From: Cytophaga aurantiaca DSM 3654
GTDB taxonomy: Bacteria > Bacteroidota > Bacteroidia > Cytophagales > Cytophagaceae
DNA: 64,000 nucleotides
NCBI RefSeq assembly: GCF_000379725.1
Contig: NZ_KB903630.1
Span: forward strand, 11,045-75,044
Direction of reading: 5' to 3'
The position numbers and the translations under genes were made by a program. Under the pieces are notes generated by a model. It did no database searches, was not told the origin of the DNA, and saw only the letters and a list, made by a program, of their open reading frames with translations. Shown here piece by piece: positions 1-8,242 of the stretch (positions are counted from its first letter, which is position 1; every line of letters starts with the position of its first letter).

Positions 1-234
1 GTTGCTCCCAATCCATTTGTTGATGAAACACGCATTGATTTTCATTACAAAAAGAATGCAGGTTCTGCGATGTTAAAAGTAATGAATATGCAAGGTGAGA
101 TCGTTTATGAGTCTACCGAATTTGACATTAATGAAACAATCAGTATAGGGAAGGAATTGAAAAGTGGTATTTATATTGTTGTGGTTATATATGAAAACGA
201 AAGTTACGTTCGAACGATAGTAAAGAATCAATAG
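1..234 (+). CDS. C-terminal end of a type IX secreted protein (sorting domain)
   Basis: The frame is open from the first base and stops at TAG 232-234, giving the last 77 residues of a longer protein. It starts near PNPF, runs through short beta-strand-like segments, has GIYIV about two thirds along and ends in VKNQ. That is the layout of the type A C-terminal sorting domain that directs Bacteroidota proteins through the Por/type IX secretion system to the cell surface, where it is usually cleaved. The functional domain lies outside the window, so its role cannot be told. Family assignment is good; exact function unknown. Confidence 0.75.
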   Translation, partial: VAPNPFVDETRIDFHYKKNAGSAMLKVMNMQGEIVYESTEFDINETISIGKELKSGIYIVVVIYENESYVRTIVKNQ

Positions 235-381
235 AGATAAACCATAACGTGTGCAAATTTTTTTCACAAAGAACGCAATAGAATATGGATACCACCTTTG
301 GTGTTCTGTGTACCACAGACCATAGTGGCGGGGTGGAGCAGTAGGTTGTTGGTGCCACTGCGATACTTTCACTCTATAGGT

Positions 382-885
382 TTAGATATGATTTTTACGA
401 AAAATATCTTTGAAAGCATTGAAGTGTGCTATTATAGAGAATAGTAATAGAATACAGCCGGCAATTGTAAGGAGAGATGAAATATTTGTAATGGTATGGG
501 TAATTATGTTTTCGTAGAAATAATCCATGAACATATAGCCTTCAGTATTTTTAGCGAAAAATAATCTGTCTAATGAATTGCCAAGCCATCCCAATAAAAT
601 CAACGTTGATGAGATCATAAAAATAGGTAGCGAGTTTTTTCTTAAGATCAGTATAAATAGAATAAGAGTAAAACCTTTGAAAATCCAGATACCAATTTTA
701 AATACATTAAAACCAGCCATTCCCATGTTGTCAACGTGCGTTAGCATTAATTTGTCTCCAAGAAGCTCTATCATTTGTCCATATTCGAGATGAGTTCTAA
801 CCTGAAATTTGATTAATAAATCAATAGCTACAAGTAAAGCTATTGGAAGAATTATTTTTAAGATTTGAATTGTTCTTTTGTTCAT
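382..885 (-). CDS. Signal peptidase II-like membrane protein lacking one catalytic Asp
   Basis: A 167-residue protein with four hydrophobic segments in the order seen in prolipoprotein signal peptidase LspA. Seen in the sequence: D22xxxK26 in the first segment, a THVDNMGMAGF stretch where LspA has its Asn-Gly-Ala loop, GNSLDR at 102-107, and D121 in the place of the first catalytic Asp. The second catalytic Asp, in the family motif NxAD, is replaced: the sequence reads NISS at 134-137. LspA cleaves lipoprotein signal peptides with an Asp dyad, so this copy is probably inactive as a protease or has another role. It lies 8 bases downstream of the aminotransferase gene on the same strand, so the two may be cotranscribed. 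Confidence 0.65.
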   Translation of the reverse strand: MNKRTIQILKIILPIALLVAIDLLIKFQVRTHLEYGQMIELLGDKLMLTHVDNMGMAGFNVFKIGIWIFKGFTLILFILILRKNSLPIFMISSTLILLGWLGNSLDRLFFAKNTEGYMFMDYFYENIITHTITNISSLLTIAGCILLLFSIIAHFNAFKDIFRKNHI

Positions 886-893
886 GTAATTTA

Positions 894-1709
894 TTATAAA
901 TTTTGTTTCAACGTATCAAACAATTCGTTTTCGATTCTGAATTTCACTTTTTCTATTTGAGCAAAAGGAGTAAGTCCTGCAACATTTCCTGCAAAGACAA
1001 TATCCGATTTTTCTAATTCGGTAATGTTATAAAAGCCAGTTTTAAATTCAATGTTGTTAACGGCACAGTATTGTTGGATCTGTTTACGCATAACCCCATC
1101 AATACAACCTGTTTCAATGCCTGGTGTATAGATCGTATTGTTTTTGATCCAGAAGATGTTTGCCTGTAAGCATTCGCTCACATTGCCATCGATATCTGTA
1201 ATGATGATGTCGTTTGCTTTTCTGCGCTTCATCTCAAGTCCGGCCAGTACGTATCTTCCAGAGCTGAGTAATTTAAACATAGAGCCTTTATGGTAGTGAT
1301 TGCGCACATCGTCTGAAAAAACCACATAGGCTTTACTTGAATGTATCCCAGGTACATATTCTTTTACAAGAACAGTAAGAATGCCATTGGTAGATTCCGG
1401 TGCGTATAATCCGCCCCAGTTTCTATGCACGATTAATTTGATACGTACGTTTGGTCCATATTCATTCCTCTTTATGAGTTCATGAATGATGTACTTCAAT
1501 TCTGTTTCGCTGCTGCATACTTCGTTGCTAAGCTCCAGGCATTCCATGGATTTTTGCAATCGGGCAAAGTGATCTGAAAAATATTGAATGGTATTGTTTT
1601 TACCGAGCATTGTTTCGAAGATGCCATCACCATATTGGAATGCTCTGTTATCTACAGAGAAAAGAGCTTCGCTATCTGAAACGAATTGATCGTTGGAATA
1701 TATAATCAT
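894..1709 (-). CDS. Class IV aminotransferase / aminodeoxychorismate lyase family
   Basis: A 271-residue fold-type IV PLP enzyme, the family of branched-chain aminotransferase (IlvE), D-amino acid aminotransferase and 4-amino-4-deoxychorismate lyase (PabC). Visible marks are FQYGDGIFETML near the N-terminus, the probable PLP lysine in MFKLLSSGRY, and the DGNVSECLQANIF segment that contacts cofactor phosphate. The ATG at 1709 is chosen; an in-frame TTG at 1739 would add ten residues. The substrate cannot be read from these motifs. The gene is followed after 8 bases by the LspA-like gene. Confidence 0.75.
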   Translation of the reverse strand: MIIYSNDQFVSDSEALFSVDNRAFQYGDGIFETMLGKNNTIQYFSDHFARLQKSMECLELSNEVCSSETELKYIIHELIKRNEYGPNVRIKLIVHRNWGGLYAPESTNGILTVLVKEYVPGIHSSKAYVVFSDDVRNHYHKGSMFKLLSSGRYVLAGLEMKRRKANDIIITDIDGNVSECLQANIFWIKNNTIYTPGIETGCIDGVMRKQIQQYCAVNNIEFKTGFYNITELEKSDIVFAGNVAGLTPFAQIEKVKFRIENELFDTLKQNL

Positions 1710-1806
1710 ACGTGTAAAATTATCATTGTAAAGATACAAGCATTTTATTGAAGTGAAAGGATGTTGTTTAGATTGAATGTCGTGACATATTCGATCTTTT
1801 CTAAGA

Positions 1807-1843
1807 CCTCATCCCCAGCCCTTCTCCTAAAAGGAGAAGGGAG
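1807..1843. repeat. Short interspersed repeat, copy 1 (hairpin core)
   Basis: A 37-bp element whose core is an inverted repeat, CCCTTCTCC / GGAGAAGGG around a TAAAA loop, flanked by CCTCATCCCCAG. Its reverse complement recurs at 2801-2836 with changes only in and near the loop. The two copies bracket the 247-residue membrane protein gene. Likely a REP-like intergenic repeat. Confidence 0.7.
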
Positions 1844-1921
1844 GTTTCTCTGTAGTGTATATTGGTGAAAATTAGTGAAATATTTACTACTAATAATGTT
1901 TGTTTCGTTTAGTCAATTCTT

Positions 1922-2665
1922 TTATTGATTTAAGTTAATACTTACTAAGAGAGAACTTTTTGTTTGCCCTTCCTTTTTTACCCGAATGATAAACAATACA
2001 ATTCCATAAACGATCAGTGCTTCACCTGCCCAGAAGATCCACCAGTTATAGGCTTGGGGTATATAACTGGTCATGTCTTTCAATAACGCTTCTTTGCTTG
2101 AGACGGTCCACATTTGTGATAGATCATGCGTTTGAACATAATCCCATATAAAAGATCCGATGATGATCATGCAGCCCAGAATTTGCAACGAGAATTCTTT
2201 TTGTTTGAATGTTACTTTGAAGCCGTTCTCCTGAAGATAGATGATAGCGGCAGTAAGTACGATCATGGTTAGAGAAACGATGCATGGTGCGAGTATCGGT
2301 CCGACCCAAGGAACAGGAATTAAGAAAAGGATGTCCCAGGTAAACACGGATGCAGGCCAGTCTAATAAGACTTTCAAAAAGATATAATAGAAAATATCCC
2401 AGATGGCGAAGGCATAAATAAAGAATGCAAAACGCTGCATCTTATTTTTACCTGCCAGGATACCAATACCTGCTAACATAATAATAGTTGCAGCTTCGCG
2501 TAAGAATTCTGTAAGAGCAATTCTTGGTGCAATCGGCATCAACGGAAAATCAAACCCTTCCGGATAATATAATTCGCGCAGGTCTACAACCACAGCAGTT
2601 TCCATAAATCCCATTGCAATGCTAAAGAACGTGAGCCAGAAGAGTGTTTTAGTGAGTGTGTTCAT
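1922..2665 (-). CDS. Conserved hypothetical multi-pass membrane protein
   Basis: I do not recognise a family with a known function. The 247-residue product starts MNTLTKTLFW and has about six to seven hydrophobic segments separated by short loops, several rich in Trp and Pro (for example FTWDILFLIPVPW and WWIFWAGEAL). It should sit in the inner membrane. Ten exact heptamer repeats lie immediately upstream of its ATG, in the place where the 5' leader should be. The next gene downstream in the window, on the same strand, encodes another membrane protein with the same first six residues, MNTLTK. Function unknown. Confidence 0.7.
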   Translation of the reverse strand: MNTLTKTLFWLTFFSIAMGFMETAVVVDLRELYYPEGFDFPLMPIAPRIALTEFLREAATIIMLAGIGILAGKNKMQRFAFFIYAFAIWDIFYYIFLKVLLDWPASVFTWDILFLIPVPWVGPILAPCIVSLTMIVLTAAIIYLQENGFKVTFKQKEFSLQILGCMIIIGSFIWDYVQTHDLSQMWTVSSKEALLKDMTSYIPQAYNWWIFWAGEALIVYGIVLFIIRVKKEGQTKSSLLVSINLNQ

Positions 2666-2672
2666 TTTTGAT

Positions 2673-2742
2673 AATTATGAATTATGAATTATGAATTATG
2701 AATTATGAATTATGAATTATGAATTATGAATTATGAATTATG
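2673..2742. repeat. Heptanucleotide tandem repeat, ten exact copies of AATTATG
   Basis: Seventy bases made of ten perfect copies of the 7-mer AATTATG (CATAATT on the coding strand of the neighbouring gene). It ends 7 bases before the ATG of the membrane protein gene that starts at 2665. Its position in the leader or promoter means that copy-number change would alter promoter-to-start spacing. Degenerate relatives of the same unit occur near 56575-56605 and 58579-58609. Confidence 0.95.
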
Positions 2743-2800
2743 AATTCGTTTCATTTAGTGAAGCAATTTAATTATACATAAAGAGTTGCGAAGAGAAGCA

Positions 2801-2836
2801 CTCCCTTCTCCTTGAGGAGAAGGGTTGGGGATGAGG
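2801..2836. repeat. Short interspersed repeat, copy 2 (inverted)
   Basis: Reverse complement of the element at 1807-1843: CTCCCTTCTCC, a short loop, GGAGAAGGG, then TTGGGGATGAGG. The hairpin core is preserved with compensating loop changes. Confidence 0.7.
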
Positions 2837-2844
2837 AGTTGCAA

Positions 2845-3330
2845 TTATGCATACTTTTCAAGCAATCGTATTTTTTTATGACAGATGTAAAGAGGGATTA
2901 ATCCGAATACTCCGAAGGAACAATCGATCAGTTGCCAGAAAAAGGGAATGCCTCTGATCGGTCCGCAGATAAAGGCGAGGGGGAATACCATCAAACAGGT
3001 AATCATTCCAAATTCAATTACCCATATATTTTTCACCGGATCTTTTAGCGGTCCGATGAAGGCCACTGCAATAACCAAATGTGCAAATGCAAGCCAGTCG
3101 GTTCCATAGCTTAAATAAGGATATGTTTTATTTGTAATCGCTACAGCCTCATAAATTGTAGTGAGCCACGACTGCATGGTTAATGGTAAAAAAGATTTTA
3201 TGTGAACTAATGCAGCCAATTCTGTTTCGATGGGGAAGGCCGTGATGCCACTTAGTATCAGAAGAACTATAAATACAATGAGTAACGTGCGGATTTCTTT
3301 TGTTATTTTTTGTTTTGTTAATGTGTTCAT
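2845..3330 (-). CDS. Hypothetical membrane protein
   Basis: A 161-residue product from the ATG at 3330; an in-frame TTG at 3363 would add eleven residues and make it overlap the upstream gene. It has about four hydrophobic segments and a short polar C-terminus (CHKKIRLLEKYA). A loop with YPYLSYGTDWLAFAHLVIA and a GPLKDPVKNIW segment look like conserved features, but I cannot assign a family. The start MNTLTK resembles that of the membrane protein at 1922-2665. It may form a unit with the small membrane protein upstream (3351-3656), 20 bases away. Confidence 0.65.
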   Translation of the reverse strand: MNTLTKQKITKEIRTLLIVFIVLLILSGITAFPIETELAALVHIKSFLPLTMQSWLTTIYEAVAITNKTYPYLSYGTDWLAFAHLVIAVAFIGPLKDPVKNIWVIEFGMITCLMVFPLAFICGPIRGIPFFWQLIDCSFGVFGLIPLYICHKKIRLLEKYA

Positions 3331-3350
3331 AATAATTTGTGTTAATGAAG

Positions 3351-3656
3351 TTAAAAATTCCAATCACCGAATATGAAGCAACCCAACATAAAAGCGGGTA
3401 GTAGCAGTAACAGGAATAATAATTTGTTAATAATTAATAATATTGCCAGCCAGGCATTTATTACTTGTATTTTAAAGAAATAATACCAACTGTAACTAAG
3501 TAGAATAGGCTGTAAAAGAAGGTTTGCCATTCCCTGATATATCCAGATTGTAAAGAGTTTATCAATATGACTGTAAAAAATTCCTATCGGTATAATCATG
3601 TATAGCAGTATATGCAAAAGAATACTACCGATTAGGAGTTTAATAAGAACTTTCAT
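3351..3656 (-). CDS. Small hypothetical membrane protein
   Basis: A 101-residue, very hydrophobic product with three predicted membrane spans and little polar sequence, starting at a clear ATG. No recognisable domain. It is on the same strand as, and 20 bases upstream of, the 161-residue membrane protein, so cotranscription is likely. The short length and composition leave some doubt about coding status. Confidence 0.5.
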   Translation of the reverse strand: MKVLIKLLIGSILLHILLYMIIPIGIFYSHIDKLFTIWIYQGMANLLLQPILLSYSWYYFFKIQVINAWLAILLIINKLLFLLLLLPAFMLGCFIFGDWNF

Positions 3657-3772
3657 ATTTGCGTTTTGTCTACCTAATTAGTATTGTAAAGTACTTTGTA
3701 GTTCAAAGTAAATACAAAATTAGTTGAACTGCAAGGAAATTTCAGAAAATATTATGAAGATGAGGGGGGACT

Positions 3773-4675
3773 CTATTTTTTACTCACAAACCAAACTCCT
3801 GTAATAATAAACAGCGTACCGATAGCTTGTCGGATTGTGAAAGGTTCGTTCAGGAAATAATTTGCCAGAGCGATAGTGAATACAGGGCCTAAGGTTGCAA
3901 TGATGGAAGACTTATCCGTGCCGATAAGTTTAATCGATTGCGCTAGAGTAAGCGAAGGGATAACGGTTGCAATAATCGCCATGGCAAATCCGATCCATAA
4001 AACCGGAGTTGAAGCCGTTGAAAAATCGGGTATTCCATTTACTGCTCCTTGATGTATCATTACAGAGATACATGATACAATCATAGCATAGGCAGTATAG
4101 CGTTGCGAACCGATGATGGGAATTAATTTTCCGCTACCGACAATGTAGAATGCATACGTTACTGCGCAGGCAAATACTAAAATACTTCCTTTAATTAAAT
4201 TTTCTGTATTGGATTCTGTATTGCCTAAATAAATAAAGAAGATACCGATGTAAGTAAGTATCAAGGCGAAATAATCCTTGCGCTGCAATTTACTGCCAAA
4301 TAAGATGGTATTAAGAACAACAATTAAGGTTGGGTATATGAATAATATAAGTCGCTCTAAAGAAGCAGAGATATAGGTTAATCCGGTAAAATCGAATAGG
4401 CTTGAAACGTAATAACCAATAAAACCCAAAAATATAATCCATCCCCATTGTGTTTTAGATATAGGAGTTGATGCCTGTTTGGAATAATACCATGCGAGGA
4501 AAATATAGATCGGAAAGGAGAAGAAATATCGAAGGAATAAAATGAAAACAGTATCTGCGCCATACATGTAGGCGTATTTAACCATGATTGCTTTCGTAGA
4601 AAAGCATGCAGCGCTGCAAATACCTAAAAAGACTCCTAAATATTGTTTTTGTATTGAATTTGGTTCTGCAGTCAT
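3773..4675 (-). CDS. EamA-family (DMT superfamily) transporter
   Basis: A 300-residue inner membrane protein with ten hydrophobic segments arranged as two EamA repeats. Typical marks are GICSAACFSTKAIMVKYAY in the first repeat and, in the second, LGPVFTIALANYFLNEPFT followed by GTLFIITGVWFV, the conserved end of EamA proteins. The family moves metabolites, amino acids or nucleotide sugars across the inner membrane; substrate cannot be predicted. It is divergent from gpsA with a 64-bp AT-rich shared promoter region. Confidence 0.85.
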   Translation of the reverse strand: MTAEPNSIQKQYLGVFLGICSAACFSTKAIMVKYAYMYGADTVFILFLRYFFSFPIYIFLAWYYSKQASTPISKTQWGWIIFLGFIGYYVSSLFDFTGLTYISASLERLILFIYPTLIVVLNTILFGSKLQRKDYFALILTYIGIFFIYLGNTESNTENLIKGSILVFACAVTYAFYIVGSGKLIPIIGSQRYTAYAMIVSCISVMIHQGAVNGIPDFSTASTPVLWIGFAMAIIATVIPSLTLAQSIKLIGTDKSSIIATLGPVFTIALANYFLNEPFTIRQAIGTLFIITGVWFVSKK

Positions 4676-4739
4676 TTATAGGTTTAACTTTTATGATGTA
4701 TATTTACATAATCTTTAAACAAACATAATACGAATACTG

Positions 4740-5747
4740 ATGCAGAAAAAGGTAGACGCAACAAAAATTGCAATAATAGGTGGAGGGAGTTGGGCAACCG
4801 CGCTTGTTAAAATACTTTCAGAAAACGATGTACGTATAAATTGGTGGTTAAAAAATAAAAAAGATGTCGATCATATTTTAGAGTTTGGTAAAAACCCAAC
4901 CTATCTGAGTGATGTGGCGATTAATACAAAGAAGGTAAAGCCAACAACCAACGTATTAAAAGCATTAGAAGATGTGTCGGTTGTTATTTTTGTAGTTCCT
5001 GCAGCCTTTATTGGTGATGTATTGGCAACGATTCCTCCTGCAGCTTTAAAAGGGAAAATTATTGTCTCTGCTATCAAGGGGATGATTCCTCTGGAAAATA
5101 TTTTGGTTACAGATCTATTGCAAAAGAATCATGAAATTCCGTCTCAAAAAATCTGTGTGATTGCAGGACCTTGTCATGCAGAAGAAGTTGCCTTAGAAAA
5201 ACGTTCATACTTATCTATAGCAGGAGAGGATTTATCTGTTGCTTCAGTGGTTGCAAATTTACTGCAATGCCGATTTGTTAAGGCCACAGTTGTTGAAGAT
5301 CTGTATGGTGTTGAGTATTGTGCGGTAATGAAGAACATCATTGCAATTGCATGCGGTATAGCACGTGGATTGAATTACGGAGATAATTTTCAGGCGGTAT
5401 TGGTTTCCAATGCCATGCTTGAAATAGAATTGTTTGTGGATGCCGTTGTTAAGAAAGAACGCAACTGGAATGCGTCTGCGTATCTGGGTGATCTGTTGGT
5501 TACTTGTTATTCTCCATACAGTAGAAACCGTACACTAGGTAATATGGTGGGCAGAGGATATTCGGTTAAAGCAGCGCAAGTGGAAATGAATATGGTCGCT
5601 GAAGGCTATTATGCCGTGAAGTGTGTATATGAAATCAATAAAAAATTGAATGTGCAAATGCCGATAACTAAGGCAGTGTATAATATACTTTATGAAAAAA
5701 TTTCTCCTTCAGTTGAATTAAGAATTCTTGAAGATTCGATGTGTTAA
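4740..5747 (+). CDS. gpsA: Glycerol-3-phosphate dehydrogenase [NAD(P)+]
   Basis: Makes sn-glycerol 3-phosphate from dihydroxyacetone phosphate for phospholipid synthesis in the cytoplasm. The 335-residue length is normal. Seen: the nucleotide-binding GGGSWATAL near residue 15, VIFVVPA, the SAIKGM segment, the AGPCHAEEVA motif, and the catalytic-lysine region VMKNIIAIACGIARG. The family motif is usually AGPSFA; here the Ser-Phe-Ala is Cys-His-Ala, as in a Bacteroidota subgroup. It is convergent with maf, one base apart. Confidence 0.93.
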   Translation: MQKKVDATKIAIIGGGSWATALVKILSENDVRINWWLKNKKDVDHILEFGKNPTYLSDVAINTKKVKPTTNVLKALEDVSVVIFVVPAAFIGDVLATIPPAALKGKIIVSAIKGMIPLENILVTDLLQKNHEIPSQKICVIAGPCHAEEVALEKRSYLSIAGEDLSVASVVANLLQCRFVKATVVEDLYGVEYCAVMKNIIAIACGIARGLNYGDNFQAVLVSNAMLEIELFVDAVVKKERNWNASAYLGDLLVTCYSPYSRNRTLGNMVGRGYSVKAAQVEMNMVAEGYYAVKCVYEINKKLNVQMPITKAVYNILYEKISPSVELRILEDSMC

Positions 5748-5748
5748 A

Positions 5749-6399
5749 TTAAATGCCAAAATAAAGATACTTACTTTGATTCTCTCCCGGCTGTTGGTTT
5801 CCTTGATCTAAGCTTGGATTAAATATTTTTTCAAGTTCGTTAACCAATTTAGAAACGGGGAGGCCCATTACATTATAAAAATCTCCTTGTATTTTTTGAA
5901 TGCCAACCATACCAATCCATTCCTGAATGCCATAAGAACCGGCTTTATCAAATGGCTTATAGTGTTCGATATAATAGTTGATATAGTCTTCGCTCAGAGG
6001 TTTGAAAAAAACTTCTGTGATGTCGTAGAAGGAGCGCTCCTGACCTTTATAACAAATTGTAACACCTGTTATAACTTCGTGCATGTTGTTAGACAACTTC
6101 AAGAGCATCTGTTTCGCTTCTTCGGGTGAAGCAGGTTTGTTCAATACATCTCTTCGTTGTACAACAATGGTATCTGCTGCAATAATCAAGCTGTCCGGGA
6201 AATCAGACTTTATTGAATGCGCTTTAATTTTTGAAAGGTAGAGTGGGATTTCTGTGCGTTGAAGATAGACGGGAAAGTTTTCTTCAACTTCTTTAGTAAG
6301 GATGCGGAATGTAATTCCCGCATCCTCTAAAAGTTGTTTTCTTCTGGGAGAACCAGAAGCTAAAATAACATCAATTTCTTTGAGTGAATCTATAAACAC
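5749..6399 (-). CDS. maf: Maf-family nucleotide pyrophosphatase
   Basis: Maf proteins hydrolyse non-canonical or excess nucleoside triphosphates (often dTTP/UTP) to the monophosphate. Seen: the N-terminal ASGSPRRKQLL signature, the ADTIVV acid motif, and KAGSYGIQ near the end of the core. The start is GTG at 6397-6399, chosen because it overlaps the TAG of the TPR gene by one base (TAGTG), a layout that suggests translational coupling. The C-terminus carries about 20 residues beyond the usual Maf end, polar and Gln/Asn-rich. Confidence 0.9.
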   Translation of the reverse strand: MFIDSLKEIDVILASGSPRRKQLLEDAGITFRILTKEVEENFPVYLQRTEIPLYLSKIKAHSIKSDFPDSLIIAADTIVVQRRDVLNKPASPEEAKQMLLKLSNNMHEVITGVTICYKGQERSFYDITEVFFKPLSEDYINYYIEHYKPFDKAGSYGIQEWIGMVGIQKIQGDFYNVMGLPVSKLVNELEKIFNPSLDQGNQQPGENQSKYLYFGI

Positions 6400-7949
6400 T
6401 ATTTCTTACAGATATCTTTTTGCAAAGTGATTGATTCATTATCTCCAAGTGCTACTGCTTTAGCTAAATCAGCACATGCACCATCTTTATCTTTGATCTC
6501 ATTTTTTAAAATCCCACGATATTTATATGCTTCAGCATCATTCGCATCAAGTGATAATGCTTTGTTGAAATCATCCATTGCTTCTTTATCCTTTTTGATA
6601 TTCATATAGAAGTAACCACGGTTGGTGTAGCCTGCAGCTTCATTAGGGAATTTGGCAACTGCTTTATTGAATTCTTCTGTTGCAGCTACTTTGTCTCCCA
6701 TGAAATAAAGCGTATTTGCTTTTTGGTAATAGGCTTCTTCAAAATTTGGCTTTAACGAGATACATTTATTGTAATCTTTTATAGCTTCTTCGTATTCACC
6801 TTCCTGACGTTTTACATATGCTCTGTTGAAGTATGCTGTATGATCGTTCGGATCTAATTGTATAGCTTTGTTGAAATCTTTAATGGCATCTGGGTATTTC
6901 TCTAAATGACTTTCAGAGAAACCTCTATAGAAATATGCATATGTAAAGTTCGGATACAATTGTATCGCTTTGGTGTAATCAGCGATTGCTGCTTCGTGTT
7001 TTCCGAATTCTGCTTTAGATAAACCTCTTCCGTAATATGCCTGAAAATTATCCGGTTGAAGAGCAATCACTTTAGAATAATCCTTTATAGATTCTTCATA
7101 GCGGCTTAATAAAAACAATTCATGGGCTCTGTTCTGATATGCTTCAGAATAAGATGAATCGTATTTGATTGCACTTGTATAATCTGCCAGTGCTTCATCT
7201 CTTGAACCTTCTTTGCTTTCAGAAATACCTCTTTTAGAAAATGCAGCTGCATAGTTTGGTTTGATGTCAATCGCCTTTGTAAATGCAGTGATTGCAGCAG
7301 CATGATCACCTAATTCCGCTTTACATAAGCCTATGTAGTAATACGCTTCATAGCTTTTAGGATCTTCATTTGCTGCTTGTTTGAATTTATTACTTGCATT
7401 GATAAAATCTCCTTTTTTAAATAAGGTCAATGCTTCGTTGAATGTAGCATGCGTATCAACATTAGCAAATAAGGTATATTCAAATTCAATGTAATCGTTG
7501 TTATCGCCGCCGTTCTGTTTTGATTTACCATCATCTTTTATAAACGTGATCTTGATCAACGCAAAACTTTTAGTTTCTCTTACTTTTGCGATAAAAACAT
7601 CTCCGATGTTAACATTTTCGATGCTTGAACTATATTTGCCTGCATTAAAGGCAGATTCAAGTCCGGCGTAAGTTAATGGGGGAAGTTTACCTGTTTCTAC
7701 TTTGATAAAATGAGTAGAATTGTATGATTTGAATGTTTTTTTAAATGCGGGAAGATCTATTGAATCAGTAATGTTTACCAGATCTTTGTGATCCGCTTTA
7801 GCAGTGATAAACTGCTGCTTGTTTTCAATTAGATCCCAGGATGCCGCATTTGGGCCTTGCATGTTAAATATCTTGCCTTTAATTAAGGTTTGGGCTGTTG
7901 TTGAAAAAGCAAACAACAAGAATCCATAAAATAGCAGTGATTTTTTCAT
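6399..7949 (-). CDS. Secreted TPR-repeat protein
   Basis: A 516-residue protein from the ATG at 7949, giving a clean signal peptide (MKKSLLFYGFLLFAFSTTAQ). An upstream frame extension would bury this signal behind 28 residues, so it is rejected. After a roughly 170-residue N-terminal region of unknown fold (residues about 20-190), some nine to ten tetratricopeptide repeats follow, with repeated AYFNRAY, AYYGRGLSK and AIxDYxKAI patterns to the C-terminus. TPR arrays bind proteins; here probably in the periplasm or at the outer membrane. It overlaps the maf start by one base. Partner unknown. Confidence 0.85.
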   Translation of the reverse strand: MKKSLLFYGFLLFAFSTTAQTLIKGKIFNMQGPNAASWDLIENKQQFITAKADHKDLVNITDSIDLPAFKKTFKSYNSTHFIKVETGKLPPLTYAGLESAFNAGKYSSSIENVNIGDVFIAKVRETKSFALIKITFIKDDGKSKQNGGDNNDYIEFEYTLFANVDTHATFNEALTLFKKGDFINASNKFKQAANEDPKSYEAYYYIGLCKAELGDHAAAITAFTKAIDIKPNYAAAFSKRGISESKEGSRDEALADYTSAIKYDSSYSEAYQNRAHELFLLSRYEESIKDYSKVIALQPDNFQAYYGRGLSKAEFGKHEAAIADYTKAIQLYPNFTYAYFYRGFSESHLEKYPDAIKDFNKAIQLDPNDHTAYFNRAYVKRQEGEYEEAIKDYNKCISLKPNFEEAYYQKANTLYFMGDKVAATEEFNKAVAKFPNEAAGYTNRGYFYMNIKKDKEAMDDFNKALSLDANDAEAYKYRGILKNEIKDKDGACADLAKAVALGDNESITLQKDICKK

Positions 7950-8159
7950 ATTATTGAATATATTCCTTTTGTACAAAAAAAGATATGTGAGAATTTTGAG
8001 CCAATGTATTGATTTATTCTCAAAATACCACATTTAACGGATAAGTTGTGTATTTTAATTTAGGATTTTAAGCAGTTGTACAACTTCTTAAATAGGCTTC
8101 TGTCTTACGTTAAACACACTTTTTTATCTACATTTCTTTAAGTTTAACTCAAAAAGTAT

Positions 8160-8199
8160 TAGCTTTGTGGGATTTGATAAATGTGAATGATTTATCAAA
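8160..8199 (+). promoter_or_regulatory. Putative promoter and inverted repeat upstream of the alpha-oxoamine synthase
   Basis: TAGCTTTG at 8160-8167 matches the Bacteroidota -7 consensus TAnnTTTG. Just downstream, TTTGATAAA (8173-8181) and TTTATCAAA (8191-8199) form a perfect 9-bp inverted repeat with a 9-base centre, which could be an operator or a leader hairpin. The coding start is at 8243. Confidence 0.5.
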
Positions 8200-8242
8200 A
8201 TCTTATTATTAGCATAATTTAACTATTTAAATTTATACGACT

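Noticed and set aside
73-372. 99-residue frame on the minus strand at the left edge
   Set aside because: It overlaps the T9SS domain coding frame, has no domain and an odd composition; treated as a chance frame.
2673-2742. CRISPR-like array
   Set aside because: The unit is 7 bases with no spacers; it is a simple tandem repeat.
6399-8033. TPR protein starting at 8033
   Set aside because: The extra 28 residues would hide the signal peptide that starts at 7949.
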